Of a DNA stretch of 64,000 nucleotides, positions 7,199 through 16,880 are shown one piece after another. The stretch comes from an uncultured Alphaproteobacteria bacterium (GTDB taxonomy: Bacteria > Pseudomonadota > Alphaproteobacteria > Methylaequorales > Methylaequoraceae): the NCBI GenBank assembly GCA_902547955.1, contig CACCPY010000008.1:1-64000 (forward strand). Reading direction: 5' to 3'. The notes beneath the pieces are model-generated. The model made no database searches. It was not told where the DNA came from and saw nothing but the letters and a program-made list of their open reading frames with translations. Position 1 is the first letter of the stretch, and each line of letters starts with the position of its first letter. A program made the position numbers and the translations under genes.

Positions 7199-8599
7199 TT
7201 ACAATCCCTTCATAATTCGCTCAACAAGGTCTTTCACTTTAGGCACAAAACCACCTTTGTAAAAAGGATCTAATGCAAATCTGTAAACAGAATGCCCTGC
7301 AAACATTAATTCATTTTCAAGATTAGATAATCCATGGCTAATTTTCTGAAGGGTTTTTTGAATACAGAATGACCTTGGGTCAGCTTTTTTTCCAGTAGTT
7401 CCACCCTCCTCTTGAGACCAATTGCTAAACAAACACTGAGATAGACAGCCCATACAATCAATTTGATCTTTTACAATCTGACTAGCTTTTTTAATAGTGA
7501 CCCATATCAAGGTATTATTTGGTGTCGTCATAGGTTTTGTAAAACCTTTTTTAACCCATTCTAGGATTTTTGGTTTATCACAATTTTTAACATAGAAAGC
7601 TCTTCTTCTTGGCCCAATTTCAATTTTTTCATTAAACTCGTTTGTCTGTTCTTTAAGAAAAGGGGTTTGTCTTTTTGACCTCTCCTCGAGTTCAATGAGA
7701 AAATTATTTTTTACAGCTGAAGAATAAAATCCAGTTGGACTAAATTTATGAAGACTGACTTCACCTTTTTTAATCGTCAAAAGTTTTTTTTTCCAAGCAT
7801 CTGGGATAGGACTTTCTTCTGTTAGTAATGGGCGAGTTCCAAACTGAAAAGCAATTTTTCCAATTTCATCATTATCTATCCAATCCTCCCACTCTGATAA
7901 ATTCCATACTCCCCCAGCCATTATTATTGGTGTTTCTTGAAGTTTAAATTCATTCATCAGACTTCGCAAATCTCTTACCCGTTCATATGGTGGTTGGGGT
8001 TTTAGTGGATCTTCGCTGTTAGATAAACCGTTATGTCCTCCTGCTAACCATGGATCCTCGTAAACTACTCCTCCAAGAAATTCGGATGTTTTTCTATAGG
8101 ATCTTTTCCATAGTGCATTAAATGCTCTAGCAGATGAGACTATAGGATAATAATAAATACCAAAACTTGCTGCTATATCCGATAACTTATATGGCATTCC
8201 TGCACCACATGTTACTCCATCAATTATATCGCTTGCCTTGTCAAGTGTTCTAGTAAGGATTTCTTCAGCTGCTGCCATTTCCCATAATATATTAATGTGA
8301 ATTGGTGCTTTTTTTCCAGCAATTTCTCTAGCTATCCTAGCTTGTTCAATAGCTCCAGAAACTGAAAAATCAATTAACTCTCTATGCCTACCTGATCTTG
8401 TTTTTTCTTTATAAACTTGAGGTATAAGATTTCCATTTTTGTCATATGAATCTGCATTTACTCCAGAAAATGTTCCCACACCACCTGCTTTGGCCCAAGC
8501 ACCAGAACTTTCACCGCTACTTATTGCTATACCTTTACCGCCCTCAATTAATGGTAGAGTCTCTTTTCCTGACAAAATAATAGAATCTATTTTTTTCAT
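7199..8599 (-). CDS. Nitronate monooxygenase / 2-nitropropane dioxygenase-like flavoprotein
   Basis: 466 aa, FMN-dependent TIM-barrel family. Seen are SSGESSGAWAKAGGVGTFSG near the start, GVTCGAGMPYKL near 128-139, a GG..YEDPWLAGGHNG segment, and IIMAGGVWNLSEW followed by IAFQFGTRPLLTEESP (FMN phosphate region). This is longer than classical nitronate monooxygenase, with an added C-terminal region holding a cysteine group CMGCLSQC and a later Cys, possibly a metal site. The substrate is unknown; PfaD/NMO-type reactions are possible. The ATG lies 1 nt after the pnp stop, so it is probably cotranscribed with pnp. Confidence 0.78.
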   Translation of the reverse strand: MKKIDSIILSGKETLPLIEGGKGIAISSGESSGAWAKAGGVGTFSGVNADSYDKNGNLIPQVYKEKTRSGRHRELIDFSVSGAIEQARIAREIAGKKAPIHINILWEMAAAEEILTRTLDKASDIIDGVTCGAGMPYKLSDIAASFGIYYYPIVSSARAFNALWKRSYRKTSEFLGGVVYEDPWLAGGHNGLSNSEDPLKPQPPYERVRDLRSLMNEFKLQETPIIMAGGVWNLSEWEDWIDNDEIGKIAFQFGTRPLLTEESPIPDAWKKKLLTIKKGEVSLHKFSPTGFYSSAVKNNFLIELEERSKRQTPFLKEQTNEFNEKIEIGPRRRAFYVKNCDKPKILEWVKKGFTKPMTTPNNTLIWVTIKKASQIVKDQIDCMGCLSQCLFSNWSQEEGGTTGKKADPRSFCIQKTLQKISHGLSNLENELMFAGHSVYRFALDPFYKGGFVPKVKDLVERIMKGL

Positions 8600-8600
8600 G

Positions 8601-10670
8601 TTAAACTTCTTTAATACTTAATTTTACCTTACCTCTGTCATCAACTCCAATAACTTTTACTTTTACTTCGTCGCCTTCGTTGACTACGTCTGTTGTTTTT
8701 TCAACTCTTTCTTCCTTAAGTTGGCTTATATGAACCAAACCATCTCTACTTCCAAGAAAATTAACGAATGCTCCAAAATCTGTTGTTTTTACAACTTTTC
8801 CTGAATATATCTTACCAACTTCAGGTTCTGCTACAATATCATTTATCATTTGTCTGGCAATTTCACCGTCATCAGCCTTTGATGCAAATATCGATACTAA
8901 ACCATTATCATCAATTTCAACTTTAGCATTTGATTTTTCGCAAATATCTTTAATAACTTTACCCCCAGAACCTATAACTTCTCTTATTTTAGATTTGTTT
9001 ATTTGAATATTTAAAACTGTTGGAGCATTTGGTTTAGTTCCCTTTCTAGGTTTCTTAACAACCTTTTGCATTTCTAACAAAATATGTTTTCTGGCATTAT
9101 AGGCTTTTTCCAAAGCTTCTTTCATAATTTCCTCGGTGATACCATTAACCTTTATATCCATTTGTAAAGCTGTAATTCCAGAATCTGTTCCTGCAACTTT
9201 AAAATCCATGTCACCTAAATGATCTTCATCACCAAGAATATCAGTTAAAACAACAAAATTATCTTTTTCTTTTATTAGACCCATTGCCACACCTGCAACA
9301 GACTTTTCCAACGGAACACCTGCATCCATTAAGGATAAAGATGCACCACAAACAGTTGCCATCGATGATGATCCATTAGATTCTGTTATTTCTGAAACAA
9401 CTCTGAGTGTATATGGAAAATCATTTACTTTTTTTAATATTGGATTGATTGCCCTCCACGCTAACTTACCATGACCAACTTCTCTTCTTCCAGTAGAACC
9501 TATTCTTCCTACCTCATTGACGGAGAATGGAGGAAAATTATAATGTAGCAAAAACTTTTCTTTTTTATCACCATCCAGTGTATCCAACATTTGCTCATCA
9601 CTACTTGTACCTAATGTAGTAGTTACTAAAGCTTGGGTCTCTCCTCGAGTAAATAACGCACAGCCATGTACATTATCAAGAAGATCAACTCTCACATCAA
9701 TATCACGTACAGTGTTTAAGTCTCTCCCATCAATCCGGGTATTTGTCTTTAAAATCGAAGCTCGAACTACTTCCTTTTCAACTGATTTAACAGCATCATT
9801 AATAATATGAAGCTCGGTGTCGTCTTTATTGAATTTTTCGATAATTTCATTTCTTGTTTTATTCAGGGAGTCATTTCTCCTCTTTTTTTCTTTAATTTTA
9901 TAAATTGGACCGAAAGACTTTTCAGCTTCACTTTTTAAATCATTTATATAGCTAGGTTGTTTAGGCTCATCAACTACCCATGAATCTTTTGCAGAACTTT
10001 CAGCAAGCTCTATAATTTTGTCGATAACACATTGAAATTCTCTAAAACCAAATTGAACTGCTCCAAGCATTATATCTTCTGGCAATTCACTTGCTTCAGA
10101 CTCAACCATCAAAACTCCATCTCTGGTCCCTGCAACCACTAAATCTAGCTCACTTTCAACAAGTTCTTCTTTGGTAGGGTTTAATATATACTCACCTTCA
10201 TTGTAACCCACTCTTGAACATGCGATTGGACCCAAGAAAGGCAGGCCCGCAATAGTAGTTGCAGCTGATGCTCCTATCATTGCACATATTGCAGGATCAT
10301 TTTCCCCGTCATAATTCAGCACTGTACAAACAATTTGGGTTTCATTCTTAAAACTCTTATGAAATAAAGGCCTCATCGGTCTATCTATTAGTCTGGAATT
10401 CAGAATTTCAATTTCTGATGGTCTTCCTTCCCTTTTAAAAAAACCACCTGGTATCTTGCCTGCAGCATAAGCTTTTTCAATGTAGTGAACCGAAAGTGGG
10501 AAAAAATCAATTGTTGGGTCGGAGTTTTTTGACGCACACACTGTGCAAAGCACACTTGTTGAGCCTAATGTTGCGACAACGGCACCATCAGCTTGCCTTG
10601 CAAATAAACCTGTTTCCAATTTAAGATTTAAACCTTGCCAATCTAATTGAACAGTTGAAATATCAAACAT
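8601..10670 (-). CDS. pnp: Polyribonucleotide nucleotidyltransferase (PNPase)
   Basis: 689 aa; 3'-5' phosphorolytic exoribonuclease of the degradosome. Two RNase PH domains flank an all-helical linker: the first begins at [19 protein letters not shown], the second contains [14 protein letters not shown] and the [23 protein letters not shown] catalytic region. They are followed by a KH domain ([20 protein letters not shown]) and an S1 domain ([15 protein letters not shown]). The length is normal. ATG at 10670 has GGAGAT upstream. The classical rpsO-pnp pair is conserved, 22 nt apart, at the end of the nusA-infB operon. Confidence 0.98.
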   Translation of the reverse strand: MFDISTVQLDWQGLNLKLETGLFARQADGAVVATLGSTSVLCTVCASKNSDPTIDFFPLSVHYIEKAYAAGKIPGGFFKREGRPSEIEILNSRLIDRPMRPLFHKSFKNETQIVCTVLNYDGENDPAICAMIGASAATTIAGLPFLGPIACSRVGYNEGEYILNPTKEELVESELDLVVAGTRDGVLMVESEASELPEDIMLGAVQFGFREFQCVIDKIIELAESSAKDSWVVDEPKQPSYINDLKSEAEKSFGPIYKIKEKKRRNDSLNKTRNEIIEKFNKDDTELHIINDAVKSVEKEVVRASILKTNTRIDGRDLNTVRDIDVRVDLLDNVHGCALFTRGETQALVTTTLGTSSDEQMLDTLDGDKKEKFLLHYNFPPFSVNEVGRIGSTGRREVGHGKLAWRAINPILKKVNDFPYTLRVVSEITESNGSSSMATVCGASLSLMDAGVPLEKSVAGVAMGLIKEKDNFVVLTDILGDEDHLGDMDFKVAGTDSGITALQMDIKVNGITEEIMKEALEKAYNARKHILLEMQKVVKKPRKGTKPNAPTVLNIQINKSKIREVIGSGGKVIKDICEKSNAKVEIDDNGLVSIFASKADDGEIARQMINDIVAEPEVGKIYSGKVVKTTDFGAFVNFLGSRDGLVHISQLKEERVEKTTDVVNEGDEVKVKVIGVDDRGKVKLSIKEV

Positions 10671-10692
10671 AATTTTATCTCCTGATTAAAAT

Positions 10693-10941
10693 TTAACGTC
10701 TTAGACCAAGAGACTTAACTATAGATTCATACCTTTCATTACTTTTTCTTTTTATGTAATTCAAAAGTTTTTTTCTTTTTCCGACCAGCCTCATTAATCC
10801 TCTTCTTGTATTGTGATCTTTTTTATTGAGCTTTAGATGCTCAGTTAGGTTTTTAATTCTACTTGTAAAAATAGTAACTTGAAATTCACTACTTCCAGAA
10901 TTTTGCTTTTTAGAATCAGCACTTTCTTTTTTAACAGTCAT
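10693..10941 (-). CDS. rpsO: 30S ribosomal protein S15
   Basis: 82 aa. Core features: [22 protein letters not shown], the [23 protein letters not shown] motif that contacts the 16S rRNA three-way junction, and a [12 protein letters not shown] end. The N-terminus has a slightly unusual Lys/Ser-rich stretch in place of the usual first helix. It has an ATG start with GGAAAA upstream. S15 binds early in assembly of the 30S platform; in many bacteria it represses its own mRNA. It lies between truB and pnp in the standard order. Confidence 0.96.
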   Translation of the reverse strand: MTVKKESADSKKQNSGSSEFQVTIFTSRIKNLTEHLKLNKKDHNTRRGLMRLVGKRKKLLNYIKRKSNERYESIVKSLGLRR

Positions 10942-10962
10942 TTATTTTCCTTTCAATCTTAT

Positions 10963-11856
10963 CTAAACTTTCAAAAGTTTTTTTGGGTAAAAACTGTTAT
11001 CCCTGAGATAACCAATCGCTATAAACTCATTCTTAAATTTTGCTAATGTAAAATCTCTGTTCTCAACTTTTTTTTTATGATTCATTTTTATGCTTCTTCC
11101 ATTCAATATGTGTTGTATGGTATTTTCATCAAGTATAATTTCATTTGCATTTTTAAAAACCAAATTTAACGGTTTTATAACACTAATAAGCTCATCACTA
11201 TGCACTAAACTTAACAAATAATCTAGTGAAATAAGTTTTTTATTAAAATCACCAAACCCAATTCTTTTTAGTGCTGTTACGGTTGCAAATGTTCCACTAA
11301 CTTTAGCAATGTCTTCTGCTAAACTTCTAACATAAGTTCCTGAGCTACAGTTTACATAAAATAAGCTTCTTTTTTTTGATAAAACATAAGTAAGTTTTAA
11401 GTCAAAAATCGTAACCTTTTTTTTTGATAATTCAAATTTTGCGTTTTTTCGGGCTAATTTATAAGCTCTGATTCCATTGATTTTTTTTGATGAAAATTTT
11501 TGAGGTTCCTGAAAATATATTCCCTTAAACTTTTTTATCGCATTCTTAATGTTTTCTTTAGAGGGATAAATTTCGCAAGTTTTTTCTACTATTCCCTCAA
11601 TATCACCCGTGTTTGTTTTAACTCCCCATTCAACTTCAAAAATATATTCTTTACTGATATTCTCTAAATACCTAATTGTTTTAGTAGCATCACCAAGAGC
11701 TATAGGCAAAAAACCCGATGCTAAAGGATCCAAAGTTCCAACATAACCAGCCTTGCAATAACCAAATATTTTTCTTACTTTTTGAAGAACTGCATTGGAA
11801 GAAATTCCTATTGGTTTATCCAAAAAAACCCACCCATAAATCTTATTTTTTTTCAT
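10963..11856 (-). CDS. truB: tRNA pseudouridine(55) synthase
   Basis: 297 aa; makes pseudouridine 55 in the T loop of tRNAs. Seen: GWVFLDKPIGISSNAVLQKV, the catalytic-aspartate loop YVGTLDPLASGFLPIALG (near 37-54), the EYIFEVEWGVKTNTGDIEG strand pair and SSGTYVRSLAEDIA. A C-terminal PUA-like tail is present (ILNGRSI...FIAIGYL). It follows rbfA by about 11 nt in the nusA-infB-rbfA-truB-rpsO-pnp operon. Confidence 0.96.
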   Translation of the reverse strand: MKKNKIYGWVFLDKPIGISSNAVLQKVRKIFGYCKAGYVGTLDPLASGFLPIALGDATKTIRYLENISKEYIFEVEWGVKTNTGDIEGIVEKTCEIYPSKENIKNAIKKFKGIYFQEPQKFSSKKINGIRAYKLARKNAKFELSKKKVTIFDLKLTYVLSKKRSLFYVNCSSGTYVRSLAEDIAKVSGTFATVTALKRIGFGDFNKKLISLDYLLSLVHSDELISVIKPLNLVFKNANEIILDENTIQHILNGRSIKMNHKKKVENRDFTLAKFKNEFIAIGYLRDNSFYPKKLLKV

Positions 11857-11867
11857 GCTAGATCTCT

Positions 11868-12260
11868 CTACTTCAAATCATTCAAAACTTTGTTTAGCTC
11901 AAATAATCTTTCTGTCTCTTCATCTAATCTGAATTTTAATTTTGGCGTATATCTAAGTTCAATTCGTGATGAAAATTCTTTTTTTATCCTTGAAAGATTA
12001 CTTTCAATTATAGTTTGAAATTGTTCTTTACTTATAAAATTCTTATCAGAAAAATTTGTAATAGAAACTGTCGCAATTTTTGCATCCTTTGACAATGTTA
12101 CTTTATTTATAAACAGTATAATACTTTTACCGTTATCATATGTGAAATCCATGGTAAGAAAAACTTCACTAAGAGTTTTTTTAATTAGCTGTGTAACTTT
12201 TAAAATTCTTGGGTTGTTTTTTTGAGATTTAAAAATATTAAATTCATTACTTTTTCTCAT
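11868..12260 (-). CDS. rbfA: 30S ribosome-binding factor A
   Basis: 130 aa, KH-like single domain acting in late 30S maturation near the 16S 5' helix. Seen: RILKVTQLIKKTLSEVF at the N-terminus, VTLSKDAKIATVSI in the middle and SRIELRYTPKLKFRLDE towards the end, all family hallmarks. It has an ATG start and overlaps the infB end by 14 nt, indicating translational coupling. Confidence 0.94.
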   Translation of the reverse strand: MRKSNEFNIFKSQKNNPRILKVTQLIKKTLSEVFLTMDFTYDNGKSIILFINKVTLSKDAKIATVSITNFSDKNFISKEQFQTIIESNLSRIKKEFSSRIELRYTPKLKFRLDEETERLFELNKVLNDLK

Positions 12261-14595
12261 TGTTTTCTCTTACAAAAAATTCAATTTTGTCGTTTTCTAA
12301 TAAATCATTGAATTTTAAAAAAGTTATTCCACATTCAAGGCCAGATAGGACTTCTTTAACTTGATTCTTTTCTCTTCTAAGACTTTGAATTTGAACTTCT
12401 GCGATTTGCTTTCCATCCCTAGATATTCTTGCGAAAGCTTTAGAAGTTACCTTTCCATCTTCAATGATAGATCCAGCAACTTTACTAGAATCAGAAATTT
12501 CAAAAATCTTTTTTATAACCCCTTGACCAATAACAGATTCAACTGAACTAGGAGTAAACATTCCCTCAATGATTTTATTCGCCTCATCAATAACTTCATA
12601 TATAATTGAAAAATAACTTAAAGTTATTTTTTCTCTTTTAGCTAAATTTTTAGCTTGAACATTCGCTTTAACATTGAATCCAAAAATTAATGCATCTGAA
12701 GCAATAGCGAGAGTTACGTCTGATTCGTTTATTTCACCAACACCTGTATGAATAATTTTTATTTCAACTGAATCGGAATTCATTTTTTTTAAACTTTGCT
12801 CTATCGCTTCTTTGGAACCATGTACGTCTGCTTTTATGATAATTGAAACTAACTTTTTTTGCTCCACAGATGCATCTTTAATCATCTGATCAATTGATGA
12901 TCGTTTTACGGACGAATTTTCTTCATTTCTTTTAAGCCTTGATCTGTACTGAGTTACTTCGCGGGCTCTTGACTCACTCTCAACAACAACAAGTTTGTCT
13001 CCAGATTCCGGAGCACCTGAAAGACCTATTAACTCAACTGGAAAACTCGGTAGCACTTTATCAAGTCTTACCCCCTCGTCATCATAAAGAGCTCTGACTT
13101 TTCCCCATTCTTTACCAACAACCACAATATCACCAACTTTAAGTGTTCCATTCTGAATTAAAATTGAAACAACTGTACCTTTTCCTTTTTCAACTTTTGA
13201 TTCAATAACAGTTCCTTCAGCATTTCTGTCAGGATTGGCTTTCAACTCAAGAATTTCCGCTTGCAACAAAATTGTTTCAAGAAGCAGGTCAAGGCCTTCT
13301 TTTGTTTTTGCCGAAACATTTACAACAGGACTATCTCCTCCCATTTTTTCACTAACTATTTCATGAGCCATTAAATCACTTTCAACTTTCTGAGGGTTTG
13401 CAGTTTCTAAATCTATTTTATTTATAGCAACAACTATTGGACAACCAGAGGCTTTTGCATGACTTATAGCTTCAATTGTTTGTTCATTAACACTATCGTC
13501 AGCCGCAACAACTAAAATGATTATATCAGTTATGTTAGACCCTCTCGCTCTCATTTGACTAAAGGCGGCATGACCTGGGGTATCGATAAAAGTAATCTTT
13601 TGTTTGTTATTTGTTTCAACAATATATGAACCTATGTGCTGAGTAATCCCCCCGGCTTCGGATGCTGCAACTTTTTTTGCTCTTATCGCATCAAGAATGG
13701 AAGTTTTACCATGATCAACATGGCCCATTATTGTCACAACTGGGGGTCTATTAACTAAATCTAAATCATTATCTGTTTTTCCGTCAAGTCCTAATTCTAC
13801 ATCTGATTCACTGACTCTTTTTGGAATATGACCAAGCTCTATAACAACAAGTTCAGCGGTATCTCCGTCAATTGTTTGGTTAATTGTAGCCATCACTCCA
13901 AGTTTCATCAAAACCTTTATAAGTTCTGATGATTTTTCAGCCATTCTTGAGGACAACTCATTAACAGCAATAAAATCCGGAATAATGATTTCTTTCTTTT
14001 TTTTTTCTTTTAAATCAGGTGAATCTTTTAAATCGACACTAGTTAAAGTTCTAAGCTTAGCTTTTTCTCTTGCGCGTTTAACAGCGGCTAACGACCTGAC
14101 CTTTTCATTATCCTCATTTAATGCCTGAGAAATAGTTAATTTTCCTTGCCGCCTGTTTTCAAAACTTTTTGGAGATTTAACAAATTTTGGAGCCTTTATT
14201 TTTTTTTCTTTTTCTAAAATTTTTTCATCTTGTTCGGGTTTAGAATCAAACTGTCTTGAAAAATTTTTTTTTACGGGTTTTTTTTCATCTGAGGTATCGT
14301 TTACTTCTTTTTTTTCTTCTTTTGTCAAGTCAGCTTTTGGTTGTTGCTTAGAATCACTTTTGGAAACTTGTGATACCGCAAGGCTCTCTTCAGATTGGTC
14401 AGATGCAGGGACTGATTGATTAACTTTATTTTCTTCGTTTTTTAAGCTACTTAGAGTTCTTTTTCTTTTAACTTCAACAGAGACAGACCTGCTTCTGCCA
14501 TGAGAAAAACTTTGTTTAATCTGGCCGGCATTGAAGGTTTTCTTTAGTTGAAGTTTTCCCGAATAATCGTTTTTTTTGTCCTTATTTTCTTCCAT
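12247..14595 (-). CDS. infB: Translation initiation factor IF-2
   Basis: About 782 aa from the ATG at 14595, just past the nusA stop; a TTG 12 nt upstream is a weaker alternative. A charged, low-complexity N-terminus (about 1-200) includes an IF2_N segment (SSRMAEKSSELIKVLMKLG). The GTPase follows with PPVVTIMGHVDHGKTS (G1), a Thr switch (EAGGITQHIG), DTPGHAAF (G3), NKID (G4) and SAK (G5), then the domain II barrel and C-terminal IF2 domains. It delivers fMet-tRNA to the 30S subunit. Flanked by nusA and rbfA with minimal spacing. Confidence 0.97.
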   Translation of the reverse strand: MEENKDKKNDYSGKLQLKKTFNAGQIKQSFSHGRSRSVSVEVKRKRTLSSLKNEENKVNQSVPASDQSEESLAVSQVSKSDSKQQPKADLTKEEKKEVNDTSDEKKPVKKNFSRQFDSKPEQDEKILEKEKKIKAPKFVKSPKSFENRRQGKLTISQALNEDNEKVRSLAAVKRAREKAKLRTLTSVDLKDSPDLKEKKKKEIIIPDFIAVNELSSRMAEKSSELIKVLMKLGVMATINQTIDGDTAELVVIELGHIPKRVSESDVELGLDGKTDNDLDLVNRPPVVTIMGHVDHGKTSILDAIRAKKVAASEAGGITQHIGSYIVETNNKQKITFIDTPGHAAFSQMRARGSNITDIIILVVAADDSVNEQTIEAISHAKASGCPIVVAINKIDLETANPQKVESDLMAHEIVSEKMGGDSPVVNVSAKTKEGLDLLLETILLQAEILELKANPDRNAEGTVIESKVEKGKGTVVSILIQNGTLKVGDIVVVGKEWGKVRALYDDEGVRLDKVLPSFPVELIGLSGAPESGDKLVVVESESRAREVTQYRSRLKRNEENSSVKRSSIDQMIKDASVEQKKLVSIIIKADVHGSKEAIEQSLKKMNSDSVEIKIIHTGVGEINESDVTLAIASDALIFGFNVKANVQAKNLAKREKITLSYFSIIYEVIDEANKIIEGMFTPSSVESVIGQGVIKKIFEISDSSKVAGSIIEDGKVTSKAFARISRDGKQIAEVQIQSLRREKNQVKEVLSGLECGITFLKFNDLLENDKIEFFVRENNEKK

Positions 14596-14596
14596 T

Positions 14597-16117
14597 TTAT
14601 TTTTCAAACCAATGTTTTCTGGATTCTATAATTACTTCGTCAGCCTTTTTATTATCAATATCATTCAAAAATTCCATTAACTCAAAACTTGACAAGTCTG
14701 CTAACTGATCTCTAGTTTTAATATTTTTTTCATTTAGAACCATAAGTTGGTCCATCGTAAAAAAATCACTTGACAGTAAATAATCGTCCATGCCTTCTTT
14801 TTTTAATATGCTGAGATTATTAGCTTTTTCTTTTTCCAGATAGGTTTTTGCTCTACTGATTAATTCTGTTGATAGTTCGTCATCAAACCCCTCAATTGAA
14901 GCTAAATCTGATGGAGTCACCATTGAAATTTCTCCGATTGACGAAAAACCCTCTGTAACCAAAAGGTGAGCTATGACCTCGTCAACGTCGAGTAATTTAA
15001 TAAATTTTTGTGATAAATTTTTAAATTCTTCACTCCGTCTTTCCGACTCTTGACTTGTGGTCAAAATATCAATACTCCAGCCTGACAGGGCACTTGCAAG
15101 TCTAACATTCTGACCTTTTCTTCCAATAGCAAGGCTTAACTGCTCGTCAGGTACAATAACGTCAATCTTTTTCAGATCTTCCTCAATTATTACCTTGTCT
15201 ACTTCAGCTGGACCAAGTGCATTTACAACAAAAGTAGCAATATCTTCAGACCATAATACAATGTCAATCTTTTCTCCTTGCAGCTCATTTACAACAGCTT
15301 GAACACGACTACCTCTCATGCCTACACAAGCCCCTACTGGATCAATACTTTTTTCTTTTGTAAAAACAGCAATTTTTGCTCTACTACCAGGATCTCTTGC
15401 AACTGACTTTACCTCAATGATTCCATCATAAATTTCTGGCACCTCTTGTTGAAAGAGTTGTACTAAAAAATTATTGTGTGCTCTTGATAGAAAAATTTGG
15501 GGCCCTTTCAGGTCATATTTGACTTCTGTAATATATGCTCTTATACGATCAGATCTTCTAAATATCTCTCTATTCAAGAGTTGTTCTCTTCTAAGTATTG
15601 CTTCACCTTTTCCCAAATCAACAATTAGGTTTCCATACTCTACCCTTTTAACAATGCCATTTACAATTTCTCCAATCTTGTCTTTAAATTCGTTAAACTG
15701 AACAACTTTTTCAGCTTCTTTAACTTTTTGATAAATAACTTGTTTCGCAGTTTGTACAGCAATCCTTCCAAAATCTAATGGCGGCAACTCATCGATAAGA
15801 AATTCACCTTCTTTTAAACTTTGATTGCCTTTTGGCAGGTCCTTGAGATTTATTTTATTAATCCTTTCTTCTGATGGAAGATTTTCTAAATCCTTTACTA
15901 CTTCTTGATACCTGAATAAACCTATATATCCATTATCTCTGTTTACATGCGCTCTTATATCGAGTTCATGGCCGTATTTTGTCCTTCCTGCTTTTGCTAT
16001 AGCCGTTTCCATTGCCTCTAAAACTTCCTCTGATGTAATGCCCTTTTCCTTTGCAATACTTTTAGCCACATCAATTATATCAAAATTACTACTTACAACC
16101 GTCTCTTTATTTTCCAA
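14597..16117 (-). CDS. nusA: Transcription termination/antitermination factor NusA
   Basis: 506 aa. The N-terminal RNAP-binding domain starts ..NFDIIDVAKSIAKEKGI; then come S1 (GEIVNGIVKRVEYGNLIVDLG), KH1 (DPVGACVGMRGSRVQAVVNEL), KH2 (PDEQLSLAIGRKGQNVRLA) and two C-terminal helix-hairpin repeats (LLVTEGFSSIGEI..., ...TRDQLADLSSFEL). The start is a TTG with GAGGACA upstream; no ATG fits. It usually follows rimP, but here the gene upstream is trmB and no rimP or ylxR is seen. Confidence 0.96.
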   Translation of the reverse strand: MENKETVVSSNFDIIDVAKSIAKEKGITSEEVLEAMETAIAKAGRTKYGHELDIRAHVNRDNGYIGLFRYQEVVKDLENLPSEERINKINLKDLPKGNQSLKEGEFLIDELPPLDFGRIAVQTAKQVIYQKVKEAEKVVQFNEFKDKIGEIVNGIVKRVEYGNLIVDLGKGEAILRREQLLNREIFRRSDRIRAYITEVKYDLKGPQIFLSRAHNNFLVQLFQQEVPEIYDGIIEVKSVARDPGSRAKIAVFTKEKSIDPVGACVGMRGSRVQAVVNELQGEKIDIVLWSEDIATFVVNALGPAEVDKVIIEEDLKKIDVIVPDEQLSLAIGRKGQNVRLASALSGWSIDILTTSQESERRSEEFKNLSQKFIKLLDVDEVIAHLLVTEGFSSIGEISMVTPSDLASIEGFDDELSTELISRAKTYLEKEKANNLSILKKEGMDDYLLSSDFFTMDQLMVLNEKNIKTRDQLADLSSFELMEFLNDIDNKKADEVIIESRKHWFEK

Positions 16118-16220
16118 TTTTTTTTGTCCTCTAAAAAAGTTAAATTAGTAATTTTTAACTCAATCACTAATCCATAACAATCCCATTATAAGATTAAATA
16201 CATAATTAAAATATTAAATC

Positions 16221-16880
16221 CTATGTTTTAACATTATAAAGAAAAAAATATGTTTTTTTTTTATTTTTTTTTGCTTTTTTATAATACTTTGTTTCGACTA
16301 TATCAAAGGAATTAATTAATTTTTCTCCAAATAAACTTGTCGATAGGATAAAATTTTTATCCGTGTAGAATTTGTACAAAATCTGTTCCACATAATTAAC
16401 ATCATCGGATGATAAAATGATTTTTGACTTTTTATTACATATTGTGTGTAGAGATTTTAAAAAAGGTTTACTGATAATTCTTCGTTTCATATGTTTTTTT
16501 TTAGGCCACGGATCGGGAAAGAGAATTAAAATCCTGGAAAAAGTATACTTTTTAATATATTTAAAAAATTCTTGAAAACTTAAATTTGTAAGAATCAAAT
16601 TTTTAATACCAAATTGTTTAATCTGTTTTTTTAAAGATAAAGATCCTTTTAAATATGGGTCACAACCAAGAAAAAACTCATCGCTATATTTGACTGCTGA
16701 CTTAAAAATATTTTCACCTGACCCAAAACCAATTTCTAGGTTCAAAAGTGAATCTTTAGGAATAAGTTTATTAAAATTTTTTATGTTTTTATGATGAAAA
16801 AAGAATTCATCATTAAATAGACTTAGTAAATCATCTTTATTTACTTTTCTTGGTGTTTTCCTTCCATAAAAATCAATCAT
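16221..16880 (-). CDS. trmB: tRNA (guanine-N7)-methyltransferase
   Basis: 219 aa; SAM-dependent m7G46 methylation of tRNA. The SAM-binding segment LNLEIGFGSGENIF (about 47-60) and the family signature ILILFPDPWPKKKHMKRR (about 118-135) are clear, with DDVNYVEQIL further on. The C-terminus is lysine-rich. Its start overlaps the metK end by 1 nt. It stands where alphaproteobacteria usually have trmB-rimP-nusA, without rimP. Confidence 0.95.
   Translation of the reverse strand: MIDFYGRKTPRKVNKDDLLSLFNDEFFFHHKNIKNFNKLIPKDSLLNLEIGFGSGENIFKSAVKYSDEFFLGCDPYLKGSLSLKKQIKQFGIKNLILTNLSFQEFFKYIKKYTFSRILILFPDPWPKKKHMKRRIISKPFLKSLHTICNKKSKIILSSDDVNYVEQILYKFYTDKNFILSTSLFGEKLINSFDIVETKYYKKAKKNKKKTYFFLYNVKT

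Noticed and set aside
16138-16165. Inverted repeat AGTTAAA/TTTAACT in the trmB-nusA gap as attenuator or terminator.
   Set aside because: A 7-bp A/T-rich stem is too weak to claim function.
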